From: Pseudomonas sp. UMAB-08
GTDB lineage: Bacteria; Pseudomonadota; Gammaproteobacteria; Pseudomonadales; Pseudomonadaceae
Assembly (NCBI RefSeq): GCF_900095225.1
Contig: NZ_LT607422.1
Coordinates: forward strand, 64,780 to 128,779
DNA: 64,000 nucleotides
Direction of reading: 5' to 3'
The notes under the pieces were generated by a model that saw nothing but the letters and a program-made list of their open reading frames with translations, searched no databases and was not told the origin of the DNA. Shown here one piece after another: positions 7,887 to 16,261 of this stretch. The position numbers were made by a program, and so were the translations under genes. Positions within the stretch are counted from its first letter, which is position 1, and each line of letters starts with the position of its first letter.

Positions 7887-9671
7887 ATGTCCGTCCTCGC
7901 CTCAGTTACCCAAGACCGTTGGCTGGATCTCAACGATCTGCTACACGACTTGGTTGCTCAAGGGTTTACCGATCAAGAAAGCGCTGAATACGCGCTCACT
8001 CTGCGCCGTTCAGCGCTGAACATTCAATTGCACCCGCTGGAGTTCATCGCCGCCCAACAGCTCGATGATTTAAAGCGGCCTGGCAAGAAGCTCGACCTGG
8101 AAAGCCTCACCCTCTGGCTCGCGCAGCAGGTCGGTCAGCCTTACATGCGTATCGATCCGCTGAAGATCAACGTTGCGGCCATCACGCCGCTGATGTCGTA
8201 CGCCTTTGCCCAACGACACAAGATCCTCGCGGTGGCTGTGGACCGCGAATCGGTGACCATCGCCAGTGCCCAGCCGTTCGTCAGCGCCTGGGAAGCAGAC
8301 CTGATGCACGTCCTGAAATTGCCGATCAAACGCGTGGTCGCCAACCCGGCAGACATCCAGCGTTTGGCCGTGGAGTTTTTCCGGCTGGCGAAGTCGGTCA
8401 GCGGTGCCAACGCCTCTGATCTGAAAATGAGCAATCTGGGCAACTTTGAACAGTTGCTCAAGCTCGGCGCCAGCGACCAGGAACCCGACGCCAACGACGC
8501 GCACATCGTCAACATCGTCGATTGGCTGTTCCAATATGCATTCCAGCAGCGTGCCAGCGATATCCATATCGAGCCCCGTCGCGAACAAGGCACCGTGCGG
8601 TTTCGCATCGACGGCGTGCTGCACAACGTCTATCAATTTCCAGCGCAAGTCACCATGGCCATCGTCAGCCGTCTGAAAAGCCTGGGCCGGATGAACGTTG
8701 CCGAGAAACGCAAACCGCAGGATGGCCGGGTCAAGACCACGACACCTGAGGGCGGCGAAGTCGAGCTGCGACTGTCGACCTTGCCCACCGCGTTCGGCGA
8801 AAAGATGGTGATGCGGATTTTCGACCCGGAAGTGCTGCTGAAGAACTTCGATCAACTGGGCTTTTCTGGCGATGACCTGCGCCGCTGGCAGGACATGACG
8901 CAGCAACCCAACGGCATCATTCTGGTCACGGGCCCAACCGGTTCGGGCAAGACTACGACGCTTTATACGACCCTGAAAAAGCTGGCGACCTCGGAGGTCA
9001 ATCTCTGCACCATTGAAGACCCTATCGAGATGGTCGAGCCGGCGTTCAACCAGATGCAAGTCCAGCACAACATCGACCTGACGTTTGCCAGCGGCGTGCG
9101 CGCACTGATGCGTCAGGACCCGGACATCATCATGATCGGCGAAATTCGTGATCTGGAGACCGCAGAAATGGCGATCCAGGCCGCGCTGACCGGCCACCTC
9201 GTGCTGTCCACCCTGCACACCAATGACGCCCCGAGCGCCATTAGCCGCCTATTGGAACTGGGCGTGCCCCATTACCTGCTCAAGGCCACCCTCCTCGGCG
9301 TCATGGCCCAACGGCTGGTGCGCACCCTATGCCCACACTGCAAAGCGCCCATCGAGCTGGAAGAAAGCGACTGGCAAACCCTGACCCGCCCGTGGCAAGC
9401 GCCCGTCCCGACCGGTGCCCAACATGCTGTCGGCTGCGTAGAATGTCGTGACACCGGCTATCGCGGCCGCGCCGGGGTATACGAAATCATGCTGATGTCC
9501 GACAGCGTCAAAGCCCTGATCAGCGCCGACCTCGACCTCACCGCCATACGCCGCCAGGCCTTCAAGGAAGGCATGCGCAGCTTGCGCTTGTCCGGCGCGC
9601 AAAAAATATCCGCCGGGCTGACCACGCTCGAAGAGGTATTGCGGGTAACGCCTCAGAGTGAGCAGCGGTGA
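7887..9671 (+). CDS. Stand-alone GspE/PilB-family secretion ATPase
   Basis: 594 residues. The N-terminal ~170 residues form the MshEN/GspE-N type region. The ATPase core follows with Asp-box elements (RASDIHIEPR near 222-231), Walker A GPTGSGKT at ~349-356, Walker B region DPDIIMIGEIRD near 411-422 and a zinc tetracysteine (CPHC...CVEC, roughly 487-520). This is the hexameric ATPase that powers pseudopilus or pilus assembly in type II secretion and type IV pilus machines. No other secretion or pilus gene lies nearby, so its partner machine is elsewhere or its role is different. Start ATG 7887 is preceded by AAGGAG. Confidence 0.9.
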   Translation: MSVLASVTQDRWLDLNDLLHDLVAQGFTDQESAEYALTLRRSALNIQLHPLEFIAAQQLDDLKRPGKKLDLESLTLWLAQQVGQPYMRIDPLKINVAAITPLMSYAFAQRHKILAVAVDRESVTIASAQPFVSAWEADLMHVLKLPIKRVVANPADIQRLAVEFFRLAKSVSGANASDLKMSNLGNFEQLLKLGASDQEPDANDAHIVNIVDWLFQYAFQQRASDIHIEPRREQGTVRFRIDGVLHNVYQFPAQVTMAIVSRLKSLGRMNVAEKRKPQDGRVKTTTPEGGEVELRLSTLPTAFGEKMVMRIFDPEVLLKNFDQLGFSGDDLRRWQDMTQQPNGIILVTGPTGSGKTTTLYTTLKKLATSEVNLCTIEDPIEMVEPAFNQMQVQHNIDLTFASGVRALMRQDPDIIMIGEIRDLETAEMAIQAALTGHLVLSTLHTNDAPSAISRLLELGVPHYLLKATLLGVMAQRLVRTLCPHCKAPIELEESDWQTLTRPWQAPVPTGAQHAVGCVECRDTGYRGRAGVYEIMLMSDSVKALISADLDLTAIRRQAFKEGMRSLRLSGAQKISAGLTTLEEVLRVTPQSEQR

Positions 9672-9685
9672 AAACGGCAACCATC

Positions 9686-9713
9686 ACACGGCGGCTTTGA
9701 TATGGCGCCGTGT
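9686..9713. terminator. Hairpin between convergent genes
   Basis: A perfect 8-bp stem ACACGGCG/CGCCGTGT with a 12-nt loop sits between the stop of the GspE-like gene and the stop of the zeta-like gene. There is no long T-run on either side, so it is only a likely bidirectional terminator. Confidence 0.45.
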
Positions 9714-10441
9714 TAAAGCTTGTCCCAAATAGCGACCTTGAACCACGCAGGTATCTGCGCTGCATGCAGTTCCAGCTCTTTGCCGTCAGTGACTTCCGCC
9801 AGCCAGGTACTTTCGTGACTGGAGTTATCGAAAATGTAAGCGCGATCACTGTATCGAATGGCATCCATCAGCAAGTCCAGCGAGCGGGCGTAACGGCTCA
9901 CGATCTTATCTTCCGGTACGGGATGCCCACCGAGACGAACCCTGTTCTAGACACGAGAAATGTTGATCATCGGATCGTCTGTGGCAACGAAATAGAGGTA
10001 GGTCCGAAAGCCTAGCTTCTGCGCTTTTTGTAGCAAAGACACTTTGTCGGGCGACGACATGACGGTCTCGAAGGTAAACGACGTGCCGCTCTCCAGTAGC
10101 TTGTGCCGCATGAAGTCAGCAACCACTGATGCGTAATAAGAGTTGACCGAGACTTCAGCAAAGCCCAAAACACCATCGCCGAAGTCCAAATGCTGTGCCT
10201 CATCCAGCAGGCCAGCTTTGGCTAACAATGTGGACCTCTTGAAAAAGCTCGATACCTCCTCGGCGGAGGTAGCAACCCCATACGTCTGAAAATCCAGCGC
10301 GCCGCACTCGCGGATGCTTTTTTCGATATCGTCAGGATTGATATAGACACCAAGCAACTCAGGGCTGATCACCGACTTGATGGTGCTTTTGCCTGAACCA
10401 TTCGGTCCCGCAAACATTCGTAAACGAGGTATTGCAGTCAT
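9713..10441 (-). pseudogene. Zeta-toxin-like kinase gene interrupted by an in-frame amber codon
   Basis: The frame from ATG 10441 encodes a P-loop protein with LRMFAGPNGSGKST (Walker A near residue 12-19), INPDDIEKS, and FTFETVMSS, as in zeta-type UDP-sugar or nucleotide kinases. After INISRV the codon at 9949-9947 is TAG. The same frame then continues with NRVRLGGHPVPEDKIVSRYA and runs to TAA at 9713, as expected for the rest of the family domain. Removing the single stop gives a whole protein of about 242 residues. As written, only 164 residues are made, lacking the C-terminal region that normally includes the RxRxxxGGH substrate-binding motif. The gene overlaps its upstream partner by 4 bp. 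Confidence 0.85.
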
Positions 10442-10665
10442 TTCAAGCGACGCTTTTCGCCGAGCGTGACAGTGGTCGGCGCCGCGATACTTTTTACTTT
10501 TTTCTGGCTGCCATCAGGGGACGTCTCATAGATTGCGCCATCACGACTTTCCAGTACGCTGTTACCCGAAGCCAGTGCCTGCCAGAACGCCTGAGTAACT
10601 GCCGAGGCGGCCATTTCAGGGATATGCGACTCCAAATAGCGCAGGGTTTTTTCTTGTTTAATCAT
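10438..10665 (-). CDS. Small partner (probable antitoxin) of the zeta-like gene
   Basis: 75 residues: a short helical N-terminus (MIKQEKTLRYLESHIPEMAA), then GNSVLESRDGAIYETSPDGS and a basic C-terminus. Small proteins with this outline commonly sit directly upstream of zeta-like toxins. The 4-bp ATGA-type overlap with the downstream gene supports translational coupling. The start at 10665 is preceded by GAGGAGCTGAGC. I infer the antitoxin role from the arrangement rather than from a recognised domain. Because the toxin is broken, this gene may now be dispensable. Confidence 0.65.
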   Translation of the reverse strand: MIKQEKTLRYLESHIPEMAASAVTQAFWQALASGNSVLESRDGAIYETSPDGSQKKVKSIAAPTTVTLGEKRRLK

Positions 10666-10716
10666 GCTCAGCTCCTCTTCAGAGACTCAAAATAGCCGAT
10701 GCACCCCAGCTATTGC

Positions 10717-10752
10717 CACCTATCGTAATACGAAGCCGTAACACGATAGGTG
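10717..10752. repeat. 10-bp inverted repeat upstream of the toxin-antitoxin pair
   Basis: CACCTATCGT (10717-10726) and ACGATAGGTG (10743-10752) are perfect inverted copies with 16 bases between them and no T-run after. It lies about 50 bases upstream of the antitoxin start, so it could be an operator or part of a leader. The rest of the 10666-10991 gap holds the promoter region of qmcA, and I see no further gene in it. Confidence 0.5.
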
Positions 10753-10991
10753 ATTGACGCTTAGCAGCGCCCGCTACTGTGCCTCGCATCAACGAATGGG
10801 TTTTCGCCTCGAACTCCACGGCATGCTGGGCCGCAGTGAGGGGCTTAAGAAAGTATTTGCACACCTCGGCACATCTTGAACAAATCTATTCTGAGTTATA
10901 TCGCCATCACCCTCGTATTTCTGCCTAAATGGGCCGTCCATCACCAGACAATCAACAACCAGACACCTCATAACCAAAACAGGGAACCGTT

Positions 10992-11912
10992 ATGCAAATC
11001 GGTAGTGTGCTTTTACTTTTCGTCGGGCTGGCGATTGCCATTGTGTTCATGGGTTTCAAGGTCGTGCCGCAAGGTTATCAATGGACGGTGGAACGCTTTG
11101 GCCGTTACACCAATACCCTGAAACCGGGCCTCAATATCATCGTGCCGGTGATGGACCGTATCGGGCGCAAGATCAATGTGATGGAAAGCGTGCTGGATAT
11201 TCCGCCGCAGGAAGTCATCACCGCTGACAACGCCACGGTACAGATTGATGCGGTGTGCTTCTTTCAGGTGGTCAACACCGCGCAGGCCGCGTATGAGGTG
11301 AACAACCTCGAGCACGCCATCCGCAACCTGCTGCAAACCAATATTCGTACGGTGCTCGGCTCCATGGAGCTGGATGCCATGCTTAGTCAGCGCGACGGCA
11401 TCAATGAAAAGCTGCTGCGCACTGTCGATGAAGCGACCGCGCCGTGGGGGATCAAAATCACCCGGATCGAGATCAAGGACATCAGCCCGCCCGCCGATCT
11501 GATGGCCGCAATGTCCGGGCAGATGAAAGCGGAGCGGATCAAGCGCGCGCAGATTCTCGAAGCTGAAGGCCTTCGGGCATCGGCGATTCTCACCGCTGAA
11601 GGCAAGAAGCAGGCACAGATCCTCGAAGCCGAAGGCGGTCGTCAGGCAGCGTTTCTTGAATCCGAGGCGCGGGAGCGTCAAGCCGAAGCAGAAGCACGGG
11701 CCACCCAAGTAGTGTCCGAGGCGATTGCCAACGGCAACGTGCAGGCGATCAACTATTTTGTCGCACAGAAATACATTGATGCACTGGGCAAACTCGCGTC
11801 GGCCAACAACAGCAAAGTGATCTTGATGCCACTCGAAGCCAGTCAAGTGATTGGTGCCGTGGGCGGTATCGGCGAGATCGTCAAAGCTACCTTCGACACT
11901 AAAAAGGGCTGA
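10992..11912 (+). CDS. qmcA: SPFH/stomatin-like membrane protein QmcA
   Basis: 306 residues: one N-terminal membrane segment (VLLLFVGLAIAIVFMGF), then an SPFH/band-7 domain (VPQGYQWTVERFGRYTNTLK, FFQVVNTAQAAYEVNNLEHA), then an Ala/Glu/Arg-rich coiled coil (about 175-240) and a Gly-rich tail. Family members form large oligomeric assemblies in the inner membrane, modulating FtsH protease and membrane domains. The NfeD gene begins 10 bp after it, the usual pairing for this family. ATG 10992 is consistent with the membrane segment and family length. Confidence 0.92.
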   Translation: MQIGSVLLLFVGLAIAIVFMGFKVVPQGYQWTVERFGRYTNTLKPGLNIIVPVMDRIGRKINVMESVLDIPPQEVITADNATVQIDAVCFFQVVNTAQAAYEVNNLEHAIRNLLQTNIRTVLGSMELDAMLSQRDGINEKLLRTVDEATAPWGIKITRIEIKDISPPADLMAAMSGQMKAERIKRAQILEAEGLRASAILTAEGKKQAQILEAEGGRQAAFLESEARERQAEAEARATQVVSEAIANGNVQAINYFVAQKYIDALGKLASANNSKVILMPLEASQVIGAVGGIGEIVKATFDTKKG

Positions 11913-11922
11913 GGCGCGACCC

Positions 11923-12375
11923 ATGATCTGGGACTACCTGCAACACCTGTCGTTCTGGGATTGGCTGGGGCTGGGTACGGTGCTGCTGATTCTTGAAGTG
12001 TTCGGCGCTGGGGGCTATTTGCTGTGGATCGGCGTCGCGGCGGCAGGCGTCGGGGTTATCAGCTTTTTGATCCCTGCGTTGCCATGGACCCTGCAATTTC
12101 TGTTGTTCGGCCTGCTTTCGGTCCTGACAGCGTTGTATTGGTGGCGGCGTCAACGCAGCGTGGCTCGCCCTTCGGATCAACCGGGTCTGAACATGCGCGG
12201 GCAAGAACTGATCGGGCACACGTTTGTGGTCCAGAGTGCGATTATCGGCGGACGCGGAAAGATCAAGGTGAATGACGGCGTGTGGATGGTGATCGGCCCC
12301 GACTTGCCGGTGGGCAGTCAGGTGCGGGTAGTCAGTCAGGAAGGCGCTATTTTGAAAGTAGAAGCCATATCCTGA
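11923..12375 (+). CDS. NfeD-family membrane protein
   Basis: 150 residues from ATG 11923: two to three close membrane segments (LGLGTVLLILEVFGAGGYLLW, FLLFGLLSVLTALYWW) and then a soluble OB-fold-like C-terminus (GQELIGHTFVVQSAIIGGRG, GSQVRVVSQEGAILKVEAI). Short NfeD proteins of this type work with SPFH partners; the upstream qmcA neighbour fits, and the two are surely one operon. The longer frame starting at 11851 overlaps qmcA and is not needed. Confidence 0.9.
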   Translation: MIWDYLQHLSFWDWLGLGTVLLILEVFGAGGYLLWIGVAAAGVGVISFLIPALPWTLQFLLFGLLSVLTALYWWRRQRSVARPSDQPGLNMRGQELIGHTFVVQSAIIGGRGKIKVNDGVWMVIGPDLPVGSQVRVVSQEGAILKVEAIS

Positions 12376-12446
12376 GTCAGGTACGGAACTCCGACGAGGC
12401 TTCGACAATCCAATCTTTCAGAACAACCACGTCGGAGTCACCCATA

Positions 12447-12767
12447 ATGCGTCTTAAGCTTGCAGTATTTACATTGGCTTTGCTTTCACTTCCTGTCGGG
12501 TCAGCAATGGCCGACGGCCTCTTGCGAGACGTGCTTTCATCAGGCGCCACCACGGCTTCCACGTACCTGACTTTCAGACATGACCGTAAGCTGATCGTTG
12601 CCGCTCAGGATGATGCGGGCAGCTTCGTCGCCACCGAAGGTGGTATCCGCGGGCCTTTCCTGGAAGCCGCCATGGAACAGGTACGTACTGATAACCCAGG
12701 GCTCAAAGCCACGGACATGGAACTGGCCAACGCGATTCTGACAAAGAATCTGGTTGCCGCAGAATGA
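12447..12767 (+). CDS. DUF2388-family secreted small protein
   Basis: 106 residues from ATG 12447, with GGAG about 10 bases before it. Residues 1-22 are a signal peptide (MRLKLAVFTLALLSLPVGSA). The mature part carries SSGATTASTYLTF, DDAGSFVATEGGIRGPFLEAA and TDMELANAILTKN, the pattern of the Pseudomonas DUF2388 family. Function is unknown; the location should be periplasm. It is followed by a strong terminator and stands alone. Confidence 0.85.
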   Translation: MRLKLAVFTLALLSLPVGSAMADGLLRDVLSSGATTASTYLTFRHDRKLIVAAQDDAGSFVATEGGIRGPFLEAAMEQVRTDNPGLKATDMELANAILTKNLVAAE

Positions 12768-12794
12768 TTCATGACTGACCGCTAGCGCACATTG

Positions 12795-12822
12795 AATGCC
12801 GCTCATCGAGCGGCATTTTTTA
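12795..12822 (+). terminator. Rho-independent terminator after the DUF2388 gene
   Basis: A 10-bp stem AATGCCGCTC/GAGCGGCATT with a 3-nt loop is followed by a T-run. It is 28 bases after the stop codon and just before the convergent gcvP end, so it may serve both strands. Confidence 0.9.
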
Positions 12823-12832
12823 TGGCCGCTGC

Positions 12833-15706
12833 TTAGCGATATTCATCCACTGGCACGCAGGCGCAGAACAGGTTCCGGTCGCCGTAAACGTTGTCTACCC
12901 GGTTCACCGCGGGCCAATATTTGTGCAGCCGCGTATGCAGGGTGGGCGTGACGGCCTGGGCGATGCTGTACGGGCGTTCCCAGACGCCGGTGATGTCAGC
13001 CAGCGTGTGCGGTGCGCCCTTCAACGGATTGCTTTCGCCAGGCCAACTGCCGTTTTGCACTTCGGTGATTTCCGCGCGAATACTGAGCATCGCCTCGATA
13101 AAGCGATCCAGTTCTGCCTTGGACTCACTTTCAGTGGGCTCGATCATCAGGGTGCCGGGGACAGGGAACGACATGGTCGGCGCGTGAAAACCATAATCCA
13201 TCAGGCGCTTGGCCACGTCCTCTTCGCTGATCCCCGTTTGCGCCTTGATCGGACGCAAATCAATGATGCACTCGTGCGCGACGCGGTCATTGCGGCCGCT
13301 GTAGAGCAGCGGGAACGCGCCACCCAATTGCTGCGCCAGATAGTTCGCGCTGAGGATCGCCACTTCACTGGCATCCGCCAATTGCGGGCCCATCATCGCG
13401 ATGTACATCCAGCTGATCGGCAAAATACTTGCGCTGCCCCAAGGCGCGGCGCTGACAGCCGTGTTCTGCGGGTTAGGCCCTTCCAGCGGGACCACCGGGT
13501 GGTTGGCCACAAACGGCGCCAAATGGGCGCGTACGCCAATCGGCCCCATGCCTGGACCGCCACCGCCATGCGGGATACAGAACGTTTTGTGCAGGTTCAT
13601 GTGCGACACATCGGCACCGATGTCTGCTGGCCGGGCCAGCCCGACCTGAGCGTTGAGGTTGGCGCCATCCATGTACACCTGGCCGCCATGGCTGTGAATA
13701 ATCTCGCAGATATCGCGAATGCCTTCTTCATACACGCCATGGGTAGAGGGATAGGTGACCATCAGGCACGACAACGTGTCCCCCGCTTCTTGCGCCTTGG
13801 CTTTCAAATCAGCAAGGTCAACGTTGCCCGCTTTGTCGCACTCAACGATCACCACATGCATACCGGCCATCTGCGCCGACGCCGGGTTGGTGCCGTGAGC
13901 CGACGAAGGGATGAGGCAAATCTCGCGCTTACCCTCATGACGGCTCAGGTGGTATTTGTGGATCGCCAGCAGCCCGGCATATTCGCCTTGCGCGCCGGAG
14001 TTGGGCTGCATGCAAACAGCGTCGAAACCGGTGATCGCGCACAGCCAGGCCTCAAGTTCGTCGATCATGGCGGTGTAACCGAGCGCCTGTTCACGCGGAA
14101 CGAAAGGATGCAGATTAGCGAACTCGGGCCAGGTAATAGGGATCATTTCGCTGGTGGCGTTGAGTTTCATGGTGCACGAACCGAGGGGAATCATTGACTG
14201 GTCCAGCGCCAGATCCTTGTTCTCCAGCTGCTTGAGGTAACGCAGCATCTCGGTTTCGCTGTGATGCGAGCTGAACACTGGATGGGTCAGGTACGCAGAG
14301 GTGCGCAGCAATGCGCCGGGAATGCCTGATTCCAGGATTTCCGCGTCCAGTTCGGCGATGTTCAGCCCATGGTCGGCACCCAAAAACACATCGAACAGGC
14401 GCTCTACGGTCGCCTCGCTGCAACGTTCATCCAGGCTCAGCCCCAGCTTTCCGTCCCCAAGAATACGCAGGTTGATCTGTGCATCCCTGGCGCTGTCGAG
14501 GATCGCGCTCTGGCTACCACCGACATCCAGCGTCAAAGTGTCGAAGAACCGCCTGTTGACCCGCTGCAGCCCTTTACGCGCCAAACCCGCAGCGAGAATG
14601 GTCGTCAGCCGATGAACCCGCTGGGCGATGCGTTTGAGCCCTTCAGGCCCGTGATACACGGCATAGAAGCTGGCGATATTGGCCAGCAAGACTTGCGCGG
14701 TACAGATGTTGGAGTTGGCCTTCTCGCGGCGGATATGCTGTTCGCGGGTTTGCAGGGCCATGCGCAAAGCAACGTTGCCGCGCGCGTCTTTGGACACACC
14801 GATGATCCGCCCCGGCATTGCACGTTTGAACTCATCGCGACAGGCAAAATAGGCCGCGTGCGGGCCGCCATAGCCCATTGGTACGCCAAAACGTTGCGAC
14901 GAACCAAACACCACGTCGGCGCCCATTTCTCCCGGCGGGGTCAGCAGCAACAGGCTAAGCAAATCAGCCGACACGCAGGCCAGCGCTTGCTGGACATGCA
15001 GTTGCTCGATCAACGGGCGCAGGTCGCGAATCTCTCCGTGGGTATCCGGGTATTGCAGCAGCGCACCAAAGACCTTGTGCCTGGCGAGATTGTCCACAGA
15101 ATCGATGATCAGTTCGAAGCCGAAACCTTGCGCGCGCGTCTGAACCACGGAAATGGTTTGCGGGTGGCAGTTTTCGTCGACAAAAAACAGGTTGCTTCTG
15201 GACTTGGCGACACGCTTGGCCAGGGCCATGGCCTCGGCGGCCGCGGTGGCTTCGTCGAGCAAGGAGGCGTTGGCCAGCTCCAGCCCCGTCAGGTCGATGG
15301 TCAGTTGCTGAAAATTCAACAGCGCTTCAAGGCGGCCTTGAGCGATCTCGGGCTGATAAGGCGTGTAGGCGGTGTACCAGCCAGGGTTTTCCAGCACGTT
15401 GCGCACAATCACGGTCGGGGTGAGGGTACCGTGGTAGCCCATGCCGATCAGGCTGGTCCACACCTGATTCTGCTCGGCGTAGCCTTTGAGCTTGGCCAGC
15501 GCGGCGTCCTCGTCGAGCGCGGCAGGCAACTCCAGCGCCCGATTGAGGCGGATGGCCGGCGGCACAGTCTGCTCGATCAGTTCCGTTCGGCTGGTCACGC
15601 CGAGCGTTTCGAGCATAGCCTGCTGCTCCCTGGCATCCGGGCCAAGGTGGCGCCGCAGGAAGACATTCGGGTCTTGCAACTGGCTCAAGGACGGCAACTG
15701 GGACAT
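12833..15706 (-). CDS. gcvP: Glycine dehydrogenase (decarboxylating), P-protein
   Basis: 957 residues, full length for the single-chain P-protein. It decarboxylates glycine with pyridoxal phosphate and passes the aminomethyl group to the lipoyl arm of GcvH. The glycine-rich PLP site HMNLHKTFCIPHGGGG is near residue 700, with the Schiff-base lysine in HKT. The N-terminal half has FLRRHLGPDAREQQAML and the AYTPYQPEIAQGRLEAL stretch. It is last in the gcvT-gcvH-gcvP order, 125 bp after gcvH with a hairpin between. Confidence 0.97.
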   Translation of the reverse strand: MSQLPSLSQLQDPNVFLRRHLGPDAREQQAMLETLGVTSRTELIEQTVPPAIRLNRALELPAALDEDAALAKLKGYAEQNQVWTSLIGMGYHGTLTPTVIVRNVLENPGWYTAYTPYQPEIAQGRLEALLNFQQLTIDLTGLELANASLLDEATAAAEAMALAKRVAKSRSNLFFVDENCHPQTISVVQTRAQGFGFELIIDSVDNLARHKVFGALLQYPDTHGEIRDLRPLIEQLHVQQALACVSADLLSLLLLTPPGEMGADVVFGSSQRFGVPMGYGGPHAAYFACRDEFKRAMPGRIIGVSKDARGNVALRMALQTREQHIRREKANSNICTAQVLLANIASFYAVYHGPEGLKRIAQRVHRLTTILAAGLARKGLQRVNRRFFDTLTLDVGGSQSAILDSARDAQINLRILGDGKLGLSLDERCSEATVERLFDVFLGADHGLNIAELDAEILESGIPGALLRTSAYLTHPVFSSHHSETEMLRYLKQLENKDLALDQSMIPLGSCTMKLNATSEMIPITWPEFANLHPFVPREQALGYTAMIDELEAWLCAITGFDAVCMQPNSGAQGEYAGLLAIHKYHLSRHEGKREICLIPSSAHGTNPASAQMAGMHVVIVECDKAGNVDLADLKAKAQEAGDTLSCLMVTYPSTHGVYEEGIRDICEIIHSHGGQVYMDGANLNAQVGLARPADIGADVSHMNLHKTFCIPHGGGGPGMGPIGVRAHLAPFVANHPVVPLEGPNPQNTAVSAAPWGSASILPISWMYIAMMGPQLADASEVAILSANYLAQQLGGAFPLLYSGRNDRVAHECIIDLRPIKAQTGISEEDVAKRLMDYGFHAPTMSFPVPGTLMIEPTESESKAELDRFIEAMLSIRAEITEVQNGSWPGESNPLKGAPHTLADITGVWERPYSIAQAVTPTLHTRLHKYWPAVNRVDNVYGDRNLFCACVPVDEYR

Positions 15707-15728
15707 GACGGCGCTCTCTTATAAGACA

Positions 15729-15750
15729 AAGCCTCGACAGGTCGAGGCTT
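15729..15750 (-). terminator. Hairpin between gcvH and gcvP
   Basis: AAGCCTCGAC and GTCGAGGCTT form a 10-bp inverted repeat with a 2-base centre, or a shorter stem with a realistic loop. On the minus strand it is followed by TTTGTCTT. It lies about 80 bases after gcvH and 23 bases before gcvP, and could act as a partial terminator or an mRNA end that sets relative levels of the two genes. Confidence 0.5.
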
Positions 15751-15831
15751 ATTGAGTCTAGGAAGAGATTGCCATTTGTGTAGAGAAACTCTCTACACAC
15801 TGTTCACGCGGCCCTTCTTTTCGCTAAATCG

Positions 15832-16215
15832 TTACTCGCCAATCGCGCTTTTATAAGCCGCTGCGTCCAGCAGTTTTTCCAGCTCAGCGGTGTTGCCTGG
15901 CTTGACCTTGAAGATCCACGCCCCGTACGGGTCGCTGTTCAACAGCTCCGGGGCGCCACCCAGGCCTTCGTTGGTCGCAATCACTTCACCCGACACCGGC
16001 GAGTAAATATCCGACGCTGCTTTAACCGACTCGACCACGCCAGCTGTATCGCCAGCGGCAAACACTTTGCCGATTTCAGGCAGTTCGACGTACACGACGT
16101 CACCCAAGGCTTCCTGAGCGTGGTCGGAGATACCAACGGTCACCGTGCCGTCAGTTTCAAGGCGAGCCCATTCGTGGCTTTCGGCAAAGCGCAGATCAGC
16201 GGGGATATTGCTCAT
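15832..16215 (-). CDS. gcvH: Glycine cleavage system H protein
   Basis: 127 residues, standard size. The lipoyl-carrying lysine is in GVVESVKAASDIYSPVSGEV. The opening IPADLRFAESHEWARLETDG and the DPYGAWIFKVKPGN stretch are typical. The protein shuttles the aminomethyl intermediate between GcvP, GcvT and the L-protein. It starts 46 bp after the gcvT stop, so the two are one transcript. The stop is at 15832. Confidence 0.97.
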   Translation of the reverse strand: MSNIPADLRFAESHEWARLETDGTVTVGISDHAQEALGDVVYVELPEIGKVFAAGDTAGVVESVKAASDIYSPVSGEVIATNEGLGGAPELLNSDPYGAWIFKVKPGNTAELEKLLDAAAYKSAIGE

Positions 16216-16261
16216 ATAGTCATCCTCTACATCAGGTCAGCGGAAAAACCGCCAGAGAAAG

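Noticed and set aside
8070..9218. Long antisense open frame opposite the GspE-like gene
   Set aside because: Shadow of a GC-rich gene; no family resemblance, and the + strand gene has all its motifs. Same for 12923-14197, 14369-15724, 36319-37683, 37928-39106 and 41545-42897.
10679..10864. Minus-strand 61-residue frame upstream of the antitoxin
   Set aside because: No ribosome site, no recognisable sequence, and it spans the inverted repeat at 10717-10752.
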